In this document: positions 33,407 through 42,209 of the stretch, in pieces
Numbering within the stretch: position 1 is the stretch's first letter
Layout: each line of letters begins with the position of its first letter
NCBI RefSeq assembly: GCF_923868895.1
Contig: NZ_OV350343.1
Span: forward strand, 248,001 to 312,000
Length of the DNA stretch: 64,000 bases
Direction: 5' to 3'
DNA from: Halomonas sp. TD01
Lineage (GTDB): Bacteria; Pseudomonadota; Gammaproteobacteria; Pseudomonadales; Halomonadaceae
Notes under the pieces: generated by a model
Told to the model about the DNA's origin: nothing
What the model saw: the letters and a program-made list of their open reading frames with translations, nothing else
The model's database searches: none
Position numbers and translations under genes: made by a program

Positions 33407-36104
33407 TTGGACGCTCCTCTTCAAGTAATGATTTTAATTCTGGAATACAGCTGCCGCACTGAGTGCCGCAAGCCAGTCGGGCGCCGAGGGCTTCAACACT
33501 AATATCGCCCCCACGAATTGCCTTAATGATAGTGGTTTGTCCTACTTGATGACAGCTACACACCACGGGGCCCGCATCTACCGCACCATCATCGCAACCT
33601 GCCAGTAGCCGTTGGCGATGGTGAAGGTCTAGCGTCGCGTCGTTAAAGCGCGCCTCAAGCCAAGCAAACCCCGGTAATTCTTGCGGTGGCCCTACCATTA
33701 GCCACCAGCGTAACTGGCCATTCACTATTCCTGCTGCGCGCAGTCTGCCGCTACCACTATCTTCGCACCACAGCGACGCGGGTACATCGAGCCAAGATTC
33801 CACCGTTGCCAACCAATCGCTGACCGGTGCCCTATCAGCGAGCTGCCAGCGCTCGCAGTGACCCATAGGAATACGCGACCAATAAGTGTTTTCACACCAA
33901 CTGGGGGTATCCGTACTGGTTTGGTCGTTGGCCACCAGCAACGTTGCTTGCCAATCAATGGGCAGATTCGTTAATGCCACTGCGCCCTGCTTGGTTTCTG
34001 GCTGGCCAGACACGGGGTCGGTATAGCCAGTGATCAGTGCGCCGCTTCGGCCCTGCTTTGTAAAGCAGTCGGTCCAGTGCATGGGCACAAACACTTCCCC
34101 TTGCCGCTGGGCGTTTGAAATACGTACTCGCCCACGGTACTCACCTTCAGCTGCCGTCAGCATCGCAAGCCCTTGGTCAGCTACGCCCGCGTTGGCCGCA
34201 TCCACAGGGTGCAGTTCAATAAACGGCTCTGCCCGATGATTCATTAACCGCGGCGCTCTGGCGGTGCGGGTCATGGTGTGCCATTGATCGCGTACGCGCC
34301 CAGTATTCAGTCGCAGCGGATAGGTCGAACTGAGCGCCTGTTCTGGCAGCCGCGGCGTAATCGGCAATAGTTTGGCTCGGCCATTGGCCGTGGCAAACAC
34401 ACCCTCTTCAAACAGCCTTGGTGTGCCCCGCGGCGCAGATTGATTAACCGGCCACTGAATCGGCGAGAGCGCATCATAAGCGGCCTGCCCTTTGCCTGCC
34501 AGTCCCGAAATATCAAACAACCGCTTGCTCGTGCCACTGTTTTCAAAACCGGAGAGCCGTGCGTGCTCGTCGAAAATTTCCCATGGATGGGAGTAACTAA
34601 ACGCTTCAGCAAACCCCAAGCGTTTAGCAACTTCGCAGATAATCCACCAATCGTGTTGGGCTTCACCAGGCGGTGTCAGCATGCCGCGCTGGCGGGAGAT
34701 TCGTCGTTCAGAATTGGTGACCGTCCCATCCTTTTCCGACCAACCTGACGCGGGTAGCACAATATCGGCATAGGGCAACAGATCAGTGTTAGCAACGCAT
34801 TCCGATACAATTACCAGCGGACACGCTGCTAACGCGCGGCGTACCTTTGCTCCATCCGGCAGGCTAACGGCGGGGTTGGTTGCCATTACCCACAGCGCCG
34901 TAATCTCCCCACGGTCAATGGCATCAAACAGTTCAATCGCTTTATGGCCGGGAGCATCTGGCAGCGTAGGAATTAAATGTTCAGTGGCCCAAAAGCGGCT
35001 GACCAGATCAAGCGCACCGGGGGTATGGTAGTCCATATGCGCCGCCAGTTGATTGGCAAGCCCACCCACTTCTCGCCCGCCCATCGCATTAGGCTGGCCA
35101 GTGATTGAAAATGGCCCAGCACCCGGCAGGCCAAGTTTACCGCCTGCCAAGTGGCAATTAATGATGGCATTGCACTTATCGGTGCCGCTGGTGGATTGAT
35201 TAACCCCTTGAGAATAGAGCGTGACAACATGCAGCTGGCTGGCAAACCAATAGTAAAAAGTTTCTAAGCGCTCGGGGTCGACGTCACAGGCTATTGCGAC
35301 ATCATTCACGCTGCTGGCACTCTGCTGAGCAGCGTTTAATGCCTCGCTAAACCCTTCGGTATGCCGTTCAAGGTAGAGGCTGTCTAGTCGACGGTGCGCC
35401 GACATCCACGCCAGCAGCCCGTTGAACAGATAAGCATCGCTGCCCGGTCGAATACCAAGATAAAGATCGGCAATTTCACAGCTATCGGTCACCCTAGGGT
35501 CGATGACCACCACACGCATCAATGGGTTGCGCTCTTTGGCAACTTTCAGGCGCTGATAAAGCACCGGATGATTCCAGGCCAGATTAGAGCCGACCAACAC
35601 TACCAATTCCGCTTCTTCTAAATCTTCATAGCTACAGGGCACCGCGTCGGCGCCAAAAGCGCGCTTGTAGCCCGCCACCGCTGACGCCATACACAGCCGC
35701 GAATTGGTATCCAGATGCGGCGTGCCCAAAAAGCCTTTAAATAGCTTATTAGCCACATAGTAATCTTCCGTTAACAGCTGCCCCGAAAGATACGCGGCAA
35801 CCGTATGATTGCCATGCGCGTTACGCTGCGCCTGTAAACGCCGTGCCGTTTCGGCTAACGCCTGCTCCCAGGAAACGTCTTTTCCATCCACCCGAGGGTG
35901 TTGCAAGCGGTCATTCGCGCCCAGTGTTTCATGCAGCGCCGTGCCTTTAACACACAAGCGCCCGTAGTTAGCAGGATGTTCACGATCTCCTTCCACAGCG
36001 ATGACGTTGCCACTGTCTATCGTTGCTTTCACTCCGCAGCCAACGCCGCAATAGGGACACGTGGTGCGGATATCGCCTTCAGCGAGCCGATTAGCCTTTG
36101 GCAT
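33366..36104 (-). CDS. nasA: assimilatory nitrate reductase catalytic subunit
   Basis: Cytoplasmic molybdopterin enzyme reducing nitrate to nitrite. The N-terminal [4Fe-4S] motif TCPYCGVGCGV has Cys16, 19 and 23, with the fourth ligand in RLCVKG. The molybdopterin domains follow (SRLCMASAVAGYKR, NPAVSLPDG, the RDQWHTMTRT dinucleotide-binding region). The C terminus (~850-900) has a BFD-like [2Fe-2S] domain (VVCSCHQVG, CGTQCGSC) that takes electrons from a flavoprotein. At 912 residues it is normal for the NasA class. The ATG at 36104 follows GGAGGA. It is the first gene of nasA-cobA, with its own sigma-54 promoter and attenuated leader. Confidence 0.94.
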   Translation of the reverse strand: MPKANRLAEGDIRTTCPYCGVGCGVKATIDSGNVIAVEGDREHPANYGRLCVKGTALHETLGANDRLQHPRVDGKDVSWEQALAETARRLQAQRNAHGNHTVAAYLSGQLLTEDYYVANKLFKGFLGTPHLDTNSRLCMASAVAGYKRAFGADAVPCSYEDLEEAELVVLVGSNLAWNHPVLYQRLKVAKERNPLMRVVVIDPRVTDSCEIADLYLGIRPGSDAYLFNGLLAWMSAHRRLDSLYLERHTEGFSEALNAAQQSASSVNDVAIACDVDPERLETFYYWFASQLHVVTLYSQGVNQSTSGTDKCNAIINCHLAGGKLGLPGAGPFSITGQPNAMGGREVGGLANQLAAHMDYHTPGALDLVSRFWATEHLIPTLPDAPGHKAIELFDAIDRGEITALWVMATNPAVSLPDGAKVRRALAACPLVIVSECVANTDLLPYADIVLPASGWSEKDGTVTNSERRISRQRGMLTPPGEAQHDWWIICEVAKRLGFAEAFSYSHPWEIFDEHARLSGFENSGTSKRLFDISGLAGKGQAAYDALSPIQWPVNQSAPRGTPRLFEEGVFATANGRAKLLPITPRLPEQALSSTYPLRLNTGRVRDQWHTMTRTARAPRLMNHRAEPFIELHPVDAANAGVADQGLAMLTAAEGEYRGRVRISNAQRQGEVFVPMHWTDCFTKQGRSGALITGYTDPVSGQPETKQGAVALTNLPIDWQATLLVANDQTSTDTPSWCENTYWSRIPMGHCERWQLADRAPVSDWLATVESWLDVPASLWCEDSGSGRLRAAGIVNGQLRWWLMVGPPQELPGFAWLEARFNDATLDLHHRQRLLAGCDDGAVDAGPVVCSCHQVGQTTIIKAIRGGDISVEALGARLACGTQCGSCIPELKSLLEEERPNACAKQTTHPEMA

Positions 36105-36123
36105 TGCGTTTTCCTCCGGCGTT

Positions 36124-36176
36124 AAAAAGCAAAAAGCGCCCAAGCGAGCTTCTCAAAAGAAGCCTGCCTGGACGCC
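36124..36176 (-). terminator. leader terminator (attenuator) before nasA
   Basis: On the minus strand a ~18-bp stem with one mismatch and a few G-T pairs (36158-36175 with 36136-36153) and a 4-base loop is followed by a T-rich run, TTTTTGCTTTTT (36124-36135). It ends only 20 bases before the nasA start codon, so unrelieved termination would block nasA. Confidence 0.85.
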
Positions 36177-36187
36177 GTTGTCACAGG

Positions 36188-36205
36188 GGCACCCACTTTG
36201 GTGCC
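36188..36205 (-). promoter_or_regulatory. candidate NasR hexaloop hairpin in the nasA leader
   Basis: On the minus strand GGCACC-AAAGTG-GGTGCC is a perfect 6-bp stem with a six-base loop bearing A at position 1 and G at position 4, the ANTAR recognition pattern. It lies 12 bases upstream of the leader terminator. Confidence 0.68.
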
Positions 36206-36314
36206 ATACTCATCAGTGGTTTGCTGCAGTTAGTGTTGTTCGTTGCGATTTGTCGTTGTGTTTTATTTGGCTAATACACTGCAATGAGCCGTTATTACTT
36301 GTTATCAACATTAC

Positions 36315-36331
36315 TGCAATCAATAAGCCCA
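36315..36331 (-). promoter_or_regulatory. sigma-54 promoter of nasA
   Basis: On the minus strand TGGGCTTATTGATTGCA holds GG and GC separated by 10 bases (GG at 36329-36328, GC at 36317-36316) with TTGCA at the -12 element. The transcript should begin near 36304, about 200 bases before the nasA ATG. Confidence 0.65.
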
Positions 36332-36461
36332 ACTCCCTACAAAAAACAAAATAACATTCAAAAACAAAATCTTATAAAAACCACCAAATCATTTGATAGC
36401 ACGTTCAACCCCCTCTGTTTGCCCACTAGCGTTCTATGACCGTGCGCAGCACTCGCCAAAC

Positions 36462-36476
36462 GCACCAATAGTGTGC
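36462..36476. promoter_or_regulatory. probable NtrC-binding site shared by nasA and nasC-nirBD
   Basis: GCAC-N7-GTGC (36462-36465 and 36473-36476) fits the core of the NtrC palindrome. It lies ~100 bases from the rightward and ~140 bases from the leftward sigma-54 promoter, placing one enhancer between two divergent promoters. A second short palindrome, GTGC-N3-GCAC, lies at 36442-36452. Confidence 0.5.
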
Positions 36477-36566
36477 GCTTACTTATTTACTCAGGCGAGA
36501 GCTTGTGGGCACATCAAAAAACCAAGCATCTGATTAAAAAGGATTAATTCATATCAAGGGAGTAGC

Positions 36567-36582
36567 TGGCTAATTTTTTGCT
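36567..36582 (+). promoter_or_regulatory. sigma-54 promoter of the nasC-nirBD operon
   Basis: TGGCTAATTTTTTGC has GG (36568-36569) and GC (36580-36581) separated by exactly 10 bases, with consensus TGGC and TTGC. The transcript should start near 36593, about 167 bases before the first start codon. Confidence 0.72.
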
Positions 36583-36608
36583 GCGTATTAAGCATATGAG
36601 ACAACTCG

Positions 36609-36626
36609 GCAGCCAACGGCGGTTGC
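36609..36626 (+). promoter_or_regulatory. candidate NasR hexaloop hairpin in the nasC-nirBD leader
   Basis: GCAGCC-AACGGC-GGTTGC forms a 6-bp stem (one G-T pair) with a six-base loop carrying A1 and G4. It would lie ~16 bases from the predicted transcript start, resembling the Klebsiella nasF leader layout of hexaloop hairpin followed by terminator. Confidence 0.65.
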
Positions 36627-36670
36627 ACAGCGTGCTCATCGACGTGACTTAACGACGCTAACGGGCAACG

Positions 36671-36722
36671 ACGCCCCTGACACACCTTTCTTAACGAAGG
36701 GCAGTGTCAGGGGCGTTTTTTT
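36671..36722 (+). terminator. leader terminator (attenuator) before nasC-nirBD
   Basis: A perfect 13-bp stem, ACGCCCCTGACAC (36671-36683) with GTGTCAGGGGCGT (36704-36716), is followed by seven T (36716-36722). It lies 37 bases before the first start codon and downstream of the sigma-54 promoter, so it must be overcome for expression. Confidence 0.92.
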
Positions 36723-36759
36723 ATTGCTCGACACACATGCTGAATGCAAGGAGCCACCT

Positions 36760-38148
36760 ATGGAAACCACTTCCCGGTGCGCATCTATCGACCACCTAAT
36801 TATCATTGGCAACGGCATGGCCAGCCATCGCCTAATTGAAGCGCTGGTGCGCCATCCACGGCGCCCAACGTGTATCACCGTTATTGGTGAAGAGCCTGTA
36901 CCTGCCTATAACCGAATACTGCTTTCCCCCTTATTGGCGGGTGAGCTAGCCACCGATGCGCTTACTTTCCGTGACCAAGCATGGTACGCCAAACAGGGCA
37001 TTACCCTACTTCTCGGCGAAAAAGTAGTAACGATTGATCGCGACAACTGCCGTATTACTACGGAGAGCGACCGCTGCCTGGATTACGATCACTTAGTGAT
37101 CGCGACGGGTTCACGACCAACGATACCCAACGTTCCCGGCATTGAGCTAGCGGGCGTCCATAGCTTTCGCGATTTGCAAGACACCACCGCCCTAAAAGCC
37201 ATCGCCCAACGTGGTGGTAATGCGGTCGTTATCGGCGGCGGCCTGCTGGGCTTGGAAGCCGCCGAAGGCCTGCGTAAGCGCAGCGAGCAGTCGTTCTCTC
37301 AAGAGCCTTCTCAAGAGCCTTTTCAAGAACTCTCTCAAAAGCTCTCGGTTAGCGTACTTCAACGCAGCGCGCGTTTAATGAATCGTCAGTTGGATGAAAC
37401 CGCTGCCCAACTGCTGGAGAACACTCTGAGTAAGCGTGGTCTCCACATCGAAACAAACGCCTCGCTAGCTGCGCTGGAAGATAACGGCCACGGACACGTC
37501 CAGGCGGTCATGCTGAGCGATGGCCGCCGTTTACCCGCCGATAGTGTGATTGTCGCGGCGGGCATTACGCCCAATGTAGAGCTGGGGCAGCAAGCGGGGC
37601 TTCGCTGCGAACGTGCCATTGTGGTTGACGCGCACCTGACCACGTCTGACCCGCATATCGCAGCCCTGGGAGAGTGCTGCCAATTTGAGCAGCACACCTA
37701 TGGACTAGTGGAGCCGATTTGGCATCAGGTTGACGTGTTAGCAGCCGTACTGTGTGGGGAATCCTCGGATGGTTATCAAGAAGCCCCTACTGCTACCAAG
37801 TTGAAAGTCAGCGGCGTAGCGCTCTTCGCATTTGGCCCTACCGAAGCAGGCCCCGAGCACGACGTACTGCGCTACCGCGACCCAGAAAGCGGCGACTACC
37901 GCCGCCTGCTACTCCGCGATGGCCAACTTGAAGGGGCGGTGCTCTACGGCGATACCCGCCACGGTCCTTGGTATTTCGAACAGGCATTGGCAAGTGCTGA
38001 CCTTACGGCTTGCCGCCAAGCACTACTGTTTGGCCCTTGCGATGCCGAGGTACTGCAAACCGAGCACGCTGATAACGCGAACAGTCCTGCTTCCTCATCA
38101 TCGTCTTCTCCATCCTCTTCTCATCCACCGACCTCAGAGGCGGCATAA
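36760..38148 (+). CDS. nasC: FAD/NAD(P)-dependent electron-transfer subunit of nitrate reductase (NasC-like)
   Basis: A 462-residue flavoprotein likely passing NAD(P)H electrons to NasA. The FAD motif IIIGNGMASHRL is at the N terminus, the NAD motif VVIGGGLLGLEAAEGL at ~155-170, and VAAGITPN precedes the last FAD-binding segment. The sequence resembles the first half of NirB. No Cys-rich BFD module is present; NasA carries one instead. Two low-complexity additions are unusual: a SQEPSQEPFQELSQ insert after the NAD motif (~178-195) and a Ser-rich C-terminal tail. ATG 36760 has AAGGAG upstream. It is two bases ahead of nirB. Confidence 0.82.
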   Translation: METTSRCASIDHLIIIGNGMASHRLIEALVRHPRRPTCITVIGEEPVPAYNRILLSPLLAGELATDALTFRDQAWYAKQGITLLLGEKVVTIDRDNCRITTESDRCLDYDHLVIATGSRPTIPNVPGIELAGVHSFRDLQDTTALKAIAQRGGNAVVIGGGLLGLEAAEGLRKRSEQSFSQEPSQEPFQELSQKLSVSVLQRSARLMNRQLDETAAQLLENTLSKRGLHIETNASLAALEDNGHGHVQAVMLSDGRRLPADSVIVAAGITPNVELGQQAGLRCERAIVVDAHLTTSDPHIAALGECCQFEQHTYGLVEPIWHQVDVLAAVLCGESSDGYQEAPTATKLKVSGVALFAFGPTEAGPEHDVLRYRDPESGDYRRLLLRDGQLEGAVLYGDTRHGPWYFEQALASADLTACRQALLFGPCDAEVLQTEHADNANSPASSSSSSPSSSHPPTSEAA

Positions 38149-38150
38149 TC

Positions 38151-40658
38151 ATGGCAACCCCAACAAAACTGATCATTATTGGTAACGGCATGGTCGGCCA
38201 CCACTTGGCCGAGCAGCTAGTGGAGAGCGGTGCGCTTGAGCGTTTCGAAGTAACGATTTTTGGCGAAGAACGCCATCGCGCCTACGACCGCGTGCATCTT
38301 TCGGAGTACTTTAGCGGGCGCGACGCGGAGTCGCTGGCGCTATGCGAAGCCGATTACTACACCACCCATGGCATTACTTTGCGCAGCGGTGAGGCGGTCA
38401 CTCGCATTGATCGCGAACAGCAAACCGTCATCACTGCCCAGGGCAGCTACCCGTATGACCAGCTCGTTCTGGCCACCGGCTCCTTCCCGTTTGTACCGCC
38501 TATTCCCGGCAACGACAGCGAAGGCTGTCTAGTCTATCGCACGCTGGATGACCTGGACGCCATTCAAGCAGCAGCAGAAAACGCTACGAACGGTGTGGTC
38601 GTTGGGGGTGGGTTACTTGGATTGGAAGCCGCCAATGCGCTACGCGACCTTAATCTAGATACTGCCGTGGTGGAGTTTGCTCCACGCTTGATGCCTATGC
38701 AGGTAGATAACGAAGGCGGTGAGCTACTCAAGGAAAAAATTGAAGCACTGGGCGTCCAGGTGCTTACCGAGCGAGCTACCCAGCGTATCGAACCTGGCGA
38801 GACCAGCCGCCTGCGCATGGTGTTCCAGGATGACAAAGTGCTGGAAACCGACCTGATTGTGTTTTCAGCAGGCATTCGTCCACAAGATACCTTGGCACGC
38901 GAATGCGGTTTAGACATTGGCGAGCGCGGCGGCGTGGTTATTGATGACCAATGCTGCACCAGCGACCCCGCCATTCTCGCCATTGGCGAAGTCGCGCTGT
39001 GGAACCAGAGTATTTTTGGTTTAGTCGCCCCTGGCTACCAAATGGCCAAAGCGGCGCTCTCCACCCTCACTGGCGGCGATACACACTTTAGCGGTGCCGA
39101 CATGAGCACCAAGCTGAAGTTACTGGGCGTAGATGTGGGCTCTATCGGCGATGCCCATGGCACCCAAAACCCCGGTGCGCGAATGTTTCGCTATCTCGAC
39201 CCGATCACCCAGGTGTATCGCAAGATGGTGGTAACCAGTGATGGTAAAAAGCTGCTGGGCGCAATGTTAGTCGGCGACAACGGCGCGTACGACACCCTCT
39301 TACAGTACTACGCCAACGGCATTGAGCTGCCCAAAGAGCCAGCCTCGTTGATTCTTCCCCAGCAGAGCGGAGCCGCCCCAGCGCTAGGCCCAGACGCGCT
39401 GCCGGAAACCGCGATGATTTGTTCATGCCATAACGTCACTAAAGGTAATATCTGCACCGCCATTGATGGCGGTGCCACTGACCTTGCCAACGTCAAAGGG
39501 GCGACCAAAGCCAGCACAGGCTGTGGTGGTTGCACCGCATTGCTCAAAAGCGTGGTCGACCACGAGCTAGAAGCCCGCGGCGTAGAAGTTGATAAATCGA
39601 TTTGCGAGCACTTCGCCCATACCCGCCAGGAGCTTTACGATATTGTGCGCGTGGAAGGCATCAAAACCTTCAGAGAATTGATCGAAAAACACGGCAATCA
39701 AGACACCCACTGCCTGGGCTGCGATATCTGCAAGCCCGCTGTGGCGTCCATTCTAGCCTCCTGCTTTAACGAACCGATCACCGATGCTGCTCACGTGCCG
39801 CTGCAGGATACCAATGACACCTTTATGGCCAATATGCAGAAAAACGGTACCTACTCGGTGGTGCCGCGCATTGCAGGCGGTGAAATCACTCCCGATAAGT
39901 TAGTCGTGCTCGGGCAAGTGGCCCAGAAGTACCAGCTTTACACCAAAGTCACCGGCGGCCAGCGCATCGATCTGTTCGGCGCACGTTTAGAAGACCTCCC
40001 CGCTATCTGGGGCGAGCTCATTGAGGCAGGATTTGAAACCGGCCACGCCTATGGCAAATCACTACGCACGGTGAAGTCCTGTGTCGGCAGCACATGGTGT
40101 CGCTACGGCGTGCAGGACAGCGTCGGCATGGCCATCAAACTGGAAAATCGTTACAAAGGCCTGCGCGCGCCCCACAAAATTAAGTTTGGTGTTTCAGGCT
40201 GTACCCGGGAATGCGCCGAGGCTCAGAGCAAGGATATCGGTATTATCGCCACCGAAAACGGCTGGAACCTCTACGTGTGCGGTAACGGTGGCATGCGCCC
40301 TCGCCACGCTGAACTGTTTGCAACAGATCTTGATGACGAGCAGCTCTACCGCACTATTGACCGCTTCTTGATGTTTTATGTACGCACCGCCGACCGACTG
40401 CAGCGCACCTCCGTATGGCGCGAAAACCTCGACGGCGGCCTGGAGTACCTCAAAGAGGTGATTCTGGAAGACAGCTTAGCCATTAATAGCGAGCTGGAGC
40501 GGCAAATGCAGCATGTTGTCGATAGCTACCAGTGCGAATGGGCCAACGCCATTAGCGACCCAGACAAACTCAAACGCTTCCGTAGTTTCGTCAACGATGC
40601 GCGTCCCGACCCGTCAATCATTATGACGTCCGAGCGCGGCCAGCTACGTCCCGCTTAA
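38151..40658 (+). CDS. nirB: NAD(P)H nitrite reductase large subunit
   Basis: Cytoplasmic siroheme enzyme reducing nitrite to ammonium. The order of domains is complete: FAD (IIIGNGMVGHHL), NAD (VVGGGLLGLEAANAL), BFD-type [2Fe-2S] (~421-461: CSCHNVTKG, STGCGGC), a second Cys cluster HCLGCDICKP (~518), ferredoxin-like half domain, and the siroheme/[4Fe-4S] site with C-x5-C (CVGSTWC, ~643) and C-x3-C (GCTRECAEAQ, ~683). The length of 835 is normal. It is translated directly after nasC (2-base gap) and followed 62 bp later by nirD. Confidence 0.96.
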   Translation: MATPTKLIIIGNGMVGHHLAEQLVESGALERFEVTIFGEERHRAYDRVHLSEYFSGRDAESLALCEADYYTTHGITLRSGEAVTRIDREQQTVITAQGSYPYDQLVLATGSFPFVPPIPGNDSEGCLVYRTLDDLDAIQAAAENATNGVVVGGGLLGLEAANALRDLNLDTAVVEFAPRLMPMQVDNEGGELLKEKIEALGVQVLTERATQRIEPGETSRLRMVFQDDKVLETDLIVFSAGIRPQDTLARECGLDIGERGGVVIDDQCCTSDPAILAIGEVALWNQSIFGLVAPGYQMAKAALSTLTGGDTHFSGADMSTKLKLLGVDVGSIGDAHGTQNPGARMFRYLDPITQVYRKMVVTSDGKKLLGAMLVGDNGAYDTLLQYYANGIELPKEPASLILPQQSGAAPALGPDALPETAMICSCHNVTKGNICTAIDGGATDLANVKGATKASTGCGGCTALLKSVVDHELEARGVEVDKSICEHFAHTRQELYDIVRVEGIKTFRELIEKHGNQDTHCLGCDICKPAVASILASCFNEPITDAAHVPLQDTNDTFMANMQKNGTYSVVPRIAGGEITPDKLVVLGQVAQKYQLYTKVTGGQRIDLFGARLEDLPAIWGELIEAGFETGHAYGKSLRTVKSCVGSTWCRYGVQDSVGMAIKLENRYKGLRAPHKIKFGVSGCTRECAEAQSKDIGIIATENGWNLYVCGNGGMRPRHAELFATDLDDEQLYRTIDRFLMFYVRTADRLQRTSVWRENLDGGLEYLKEVILEDSLAINSELERQMQHVVDSYQCEWANAISDPDKLKRFRSFVNDARPDPSIIMTSERGQLRPA

Positions 40659-40720
40659 ACACTAATGCCCTGCTTAAACACTACATAATCGCAAACCAGA
40701 CAACGTTAATGAGGTAACTG

Positions 40721-41110
40721 ATGACCGCGACCGCACTCAAACACACCGTGAGCACTGACACCTGGCAGCCGCTCTGCGCTAAAGCTGACTTAGTGGCATT
40801 TTCCGGCGTCGCTGCTTGGTTGAACACGTCAGAAGGCCCTGCCCAAGTGGCCATTTTCTACTTACCGAGGCAGCGTTCCCAGGGACAGGAGAAAGAACTC
40901 TACGCCCTTGACCACTTTGATCCGTTTTCTAACGCTAACGTCATTGCCCGCGGCATTATCGGTGATGTTAAAGGCAACCTTGTGGTTGCCTCGCCACTCT
41001 ATAAGCAGCATTTTCGCCTTGAAGATGGCCAATGCTTAGAGGATGAGGACGTCAAGCTGCGTACCTGGAAAGTCGCGTTTAGGGGCGAGGAGGTATGGGT
41101 GCAGGGGTAA
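40721..41110 (+). CDS. nirD: nitrite reductase small subunit
   Basis: A 129-residue NirD, a Rieske-fold protein that partners NirB. The Rieske Cys/His iron ligands are replaced (ALDHFDPFSNANV and SPLYKQHF), as normal for NirD, so it binds no cluster. A GAGGTAA site precedes the ATG. It is the last gene of nasC-nirBD. Confidence 0.93.
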   Translation: MTATALKHTVSTDTWQPLCAKADLVAFSGVAAWLNTSEGPAQVAIFYLPRQRSQGQEKELYALDHFDPFSNANVIARGIIGDVKGNLVVASPLYKQHFRLEDGQCLEDEDVKLRTWKVAFRGEEVWVQG

Positions 41111-41133
41111 CTGACAGCTGCTTTACGATGACG

Positions 41134-42021
41134 TCACTCCCGTCGAGGAATAGCGCTCGCGTAGGTATTCAAGCTCAAAAAATGCTCATCTGCCCGCTGC
41201 AACGCATCGAGTGCCTGTGACCGATCATCTTCTGCCAATAAGGTGCACAGTACTTCGGAGATGGCTAAGGCGGGCGTTAACGTATGGAAAAAGCTGTCGC
41301 TTTCCGTGGGGCAAAAAATCGTCTGCTTTGACATCCCTACCAGTGGCGATACTTCACTATCGGTGATCGACAGAATCGTCAGCCCCTTGTCTTTTGCCAA
41401 CTGCGTCAGTTCCAGTGTCGCTACTGCGTAAGGTTTGACGGAGACAACCAGCAAGGCATCTTCGGGCGTGGCACGAATTAGCGCATCGCCGCCGGTTCCC
41501 GCCGGTCCATCTAAGTGGACCGAGCGCTCCCCCAGCAGTGACATGACGTAATGGAAATGCCACGCCACGGAGTGACATGAACGCAAGCCTAGCACATACA
41601 CTTTTCTTGCTGATTTCAGCGTGTTAGCGATGGCTTCCAACCGTTGCAGTGAGTCAGGCTCACAGAGCCGAGTAATCTGAGCACTCAGCCCATGCAGCAT
41701 ATGCGCGGCGATATTGCCGTTGGCCGAGGCTCTAGCCCCCTCGTTTCGCTGGCGAACCTTAGCGGCAAAGCCATCACTTCCCCGCCGCAGCGCTGCCACA
41801 TAATGCTCGCGGATATCATCATATCCTTGCTTCCCCAGGAACTTTGCAAGACGCGTCATGGTGGCAGGCTGCACCGCCGCATGGCGCGCCAGCTCGCGCA
41901 TAGAAACCAGTGCCACCTCATCCGGGTGTTCCAGCACGTAGCGGGCAGCCTGCTGAAGCTGCGGCGACATGGCATCGTACTGGGCGATAATCTGTTCCCT
42001 TAAAGGGTCGCGCTGCGGCAT
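41134..42021 (-). CDS. MurR/RpiR-family regulator with SIS domain
   Basis: A 295-residue regulator. It has an N-terminal HTH of the RpiR type (MRELARHAAVQPATMTRLAKFLGKQGYDD) and a SIS sugar-phosphate-isomerase-like effector domain (~130-265: KVYVLGLRSCHSVAWHF, LLVVSVKPYAVATLELTQLAKDKG). It is divergent from the class III aminotransferase operon, its probable target. RpiR regulators next to aminotransferases often respond to amino compounds rather than sugars. It ends 23 bases from nirD, convergent. Confidence 0.88.
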   Translation of the reverse strand: MPQRDPLREQIIAQYDAMSPQLQQAARYVLEHPDEVALVSMRELARHAAVQPATMTRLAKFLGKQGYDDIREHYVAALRRGSDGFAAKVRQRNEGARASANGNIAAHMLHGLSAQITRLCEPDSLQRLEAIANTLKSARKVYVLGLRSCHSVAWHFHYVMSLLGERSVHLDGPAGTGGDALIRATPEDALLVVSVKPYAVATLELTQLAKDKGLTILSITDSEVSPLVGMSKQTIFCPTESDSFFHTLTPALAISEVLCTLLAEDDRSQALDALQRADEHFLSLNTYASAIPRRE

Positions 42022-42209
42022 GCGTGTTGCCTCTTATACGGCTTGTTAAAACGGCAGCCGATTTAAACGTTACTGTTCTAAAAAAACAATGATCTACATG
42101 TTTTAACATCAAACATAATGATTCAATTGTTGCATTTGTTAATGAGGTTGTGCCAATCTCCTCATCATGGCGTGCTCACATCGCTTGGTGACCATAAGGA
42201 ACAGCTTCC

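Noticed and set aside
36627..36670. Second hexaloop hairpin in the nasC-nirBD leader (GCA-CAGCG-TGC)
   Set aside because: The loop is five bases with a short imperfect stem and it competes with the better hairpin at 36609-36626.
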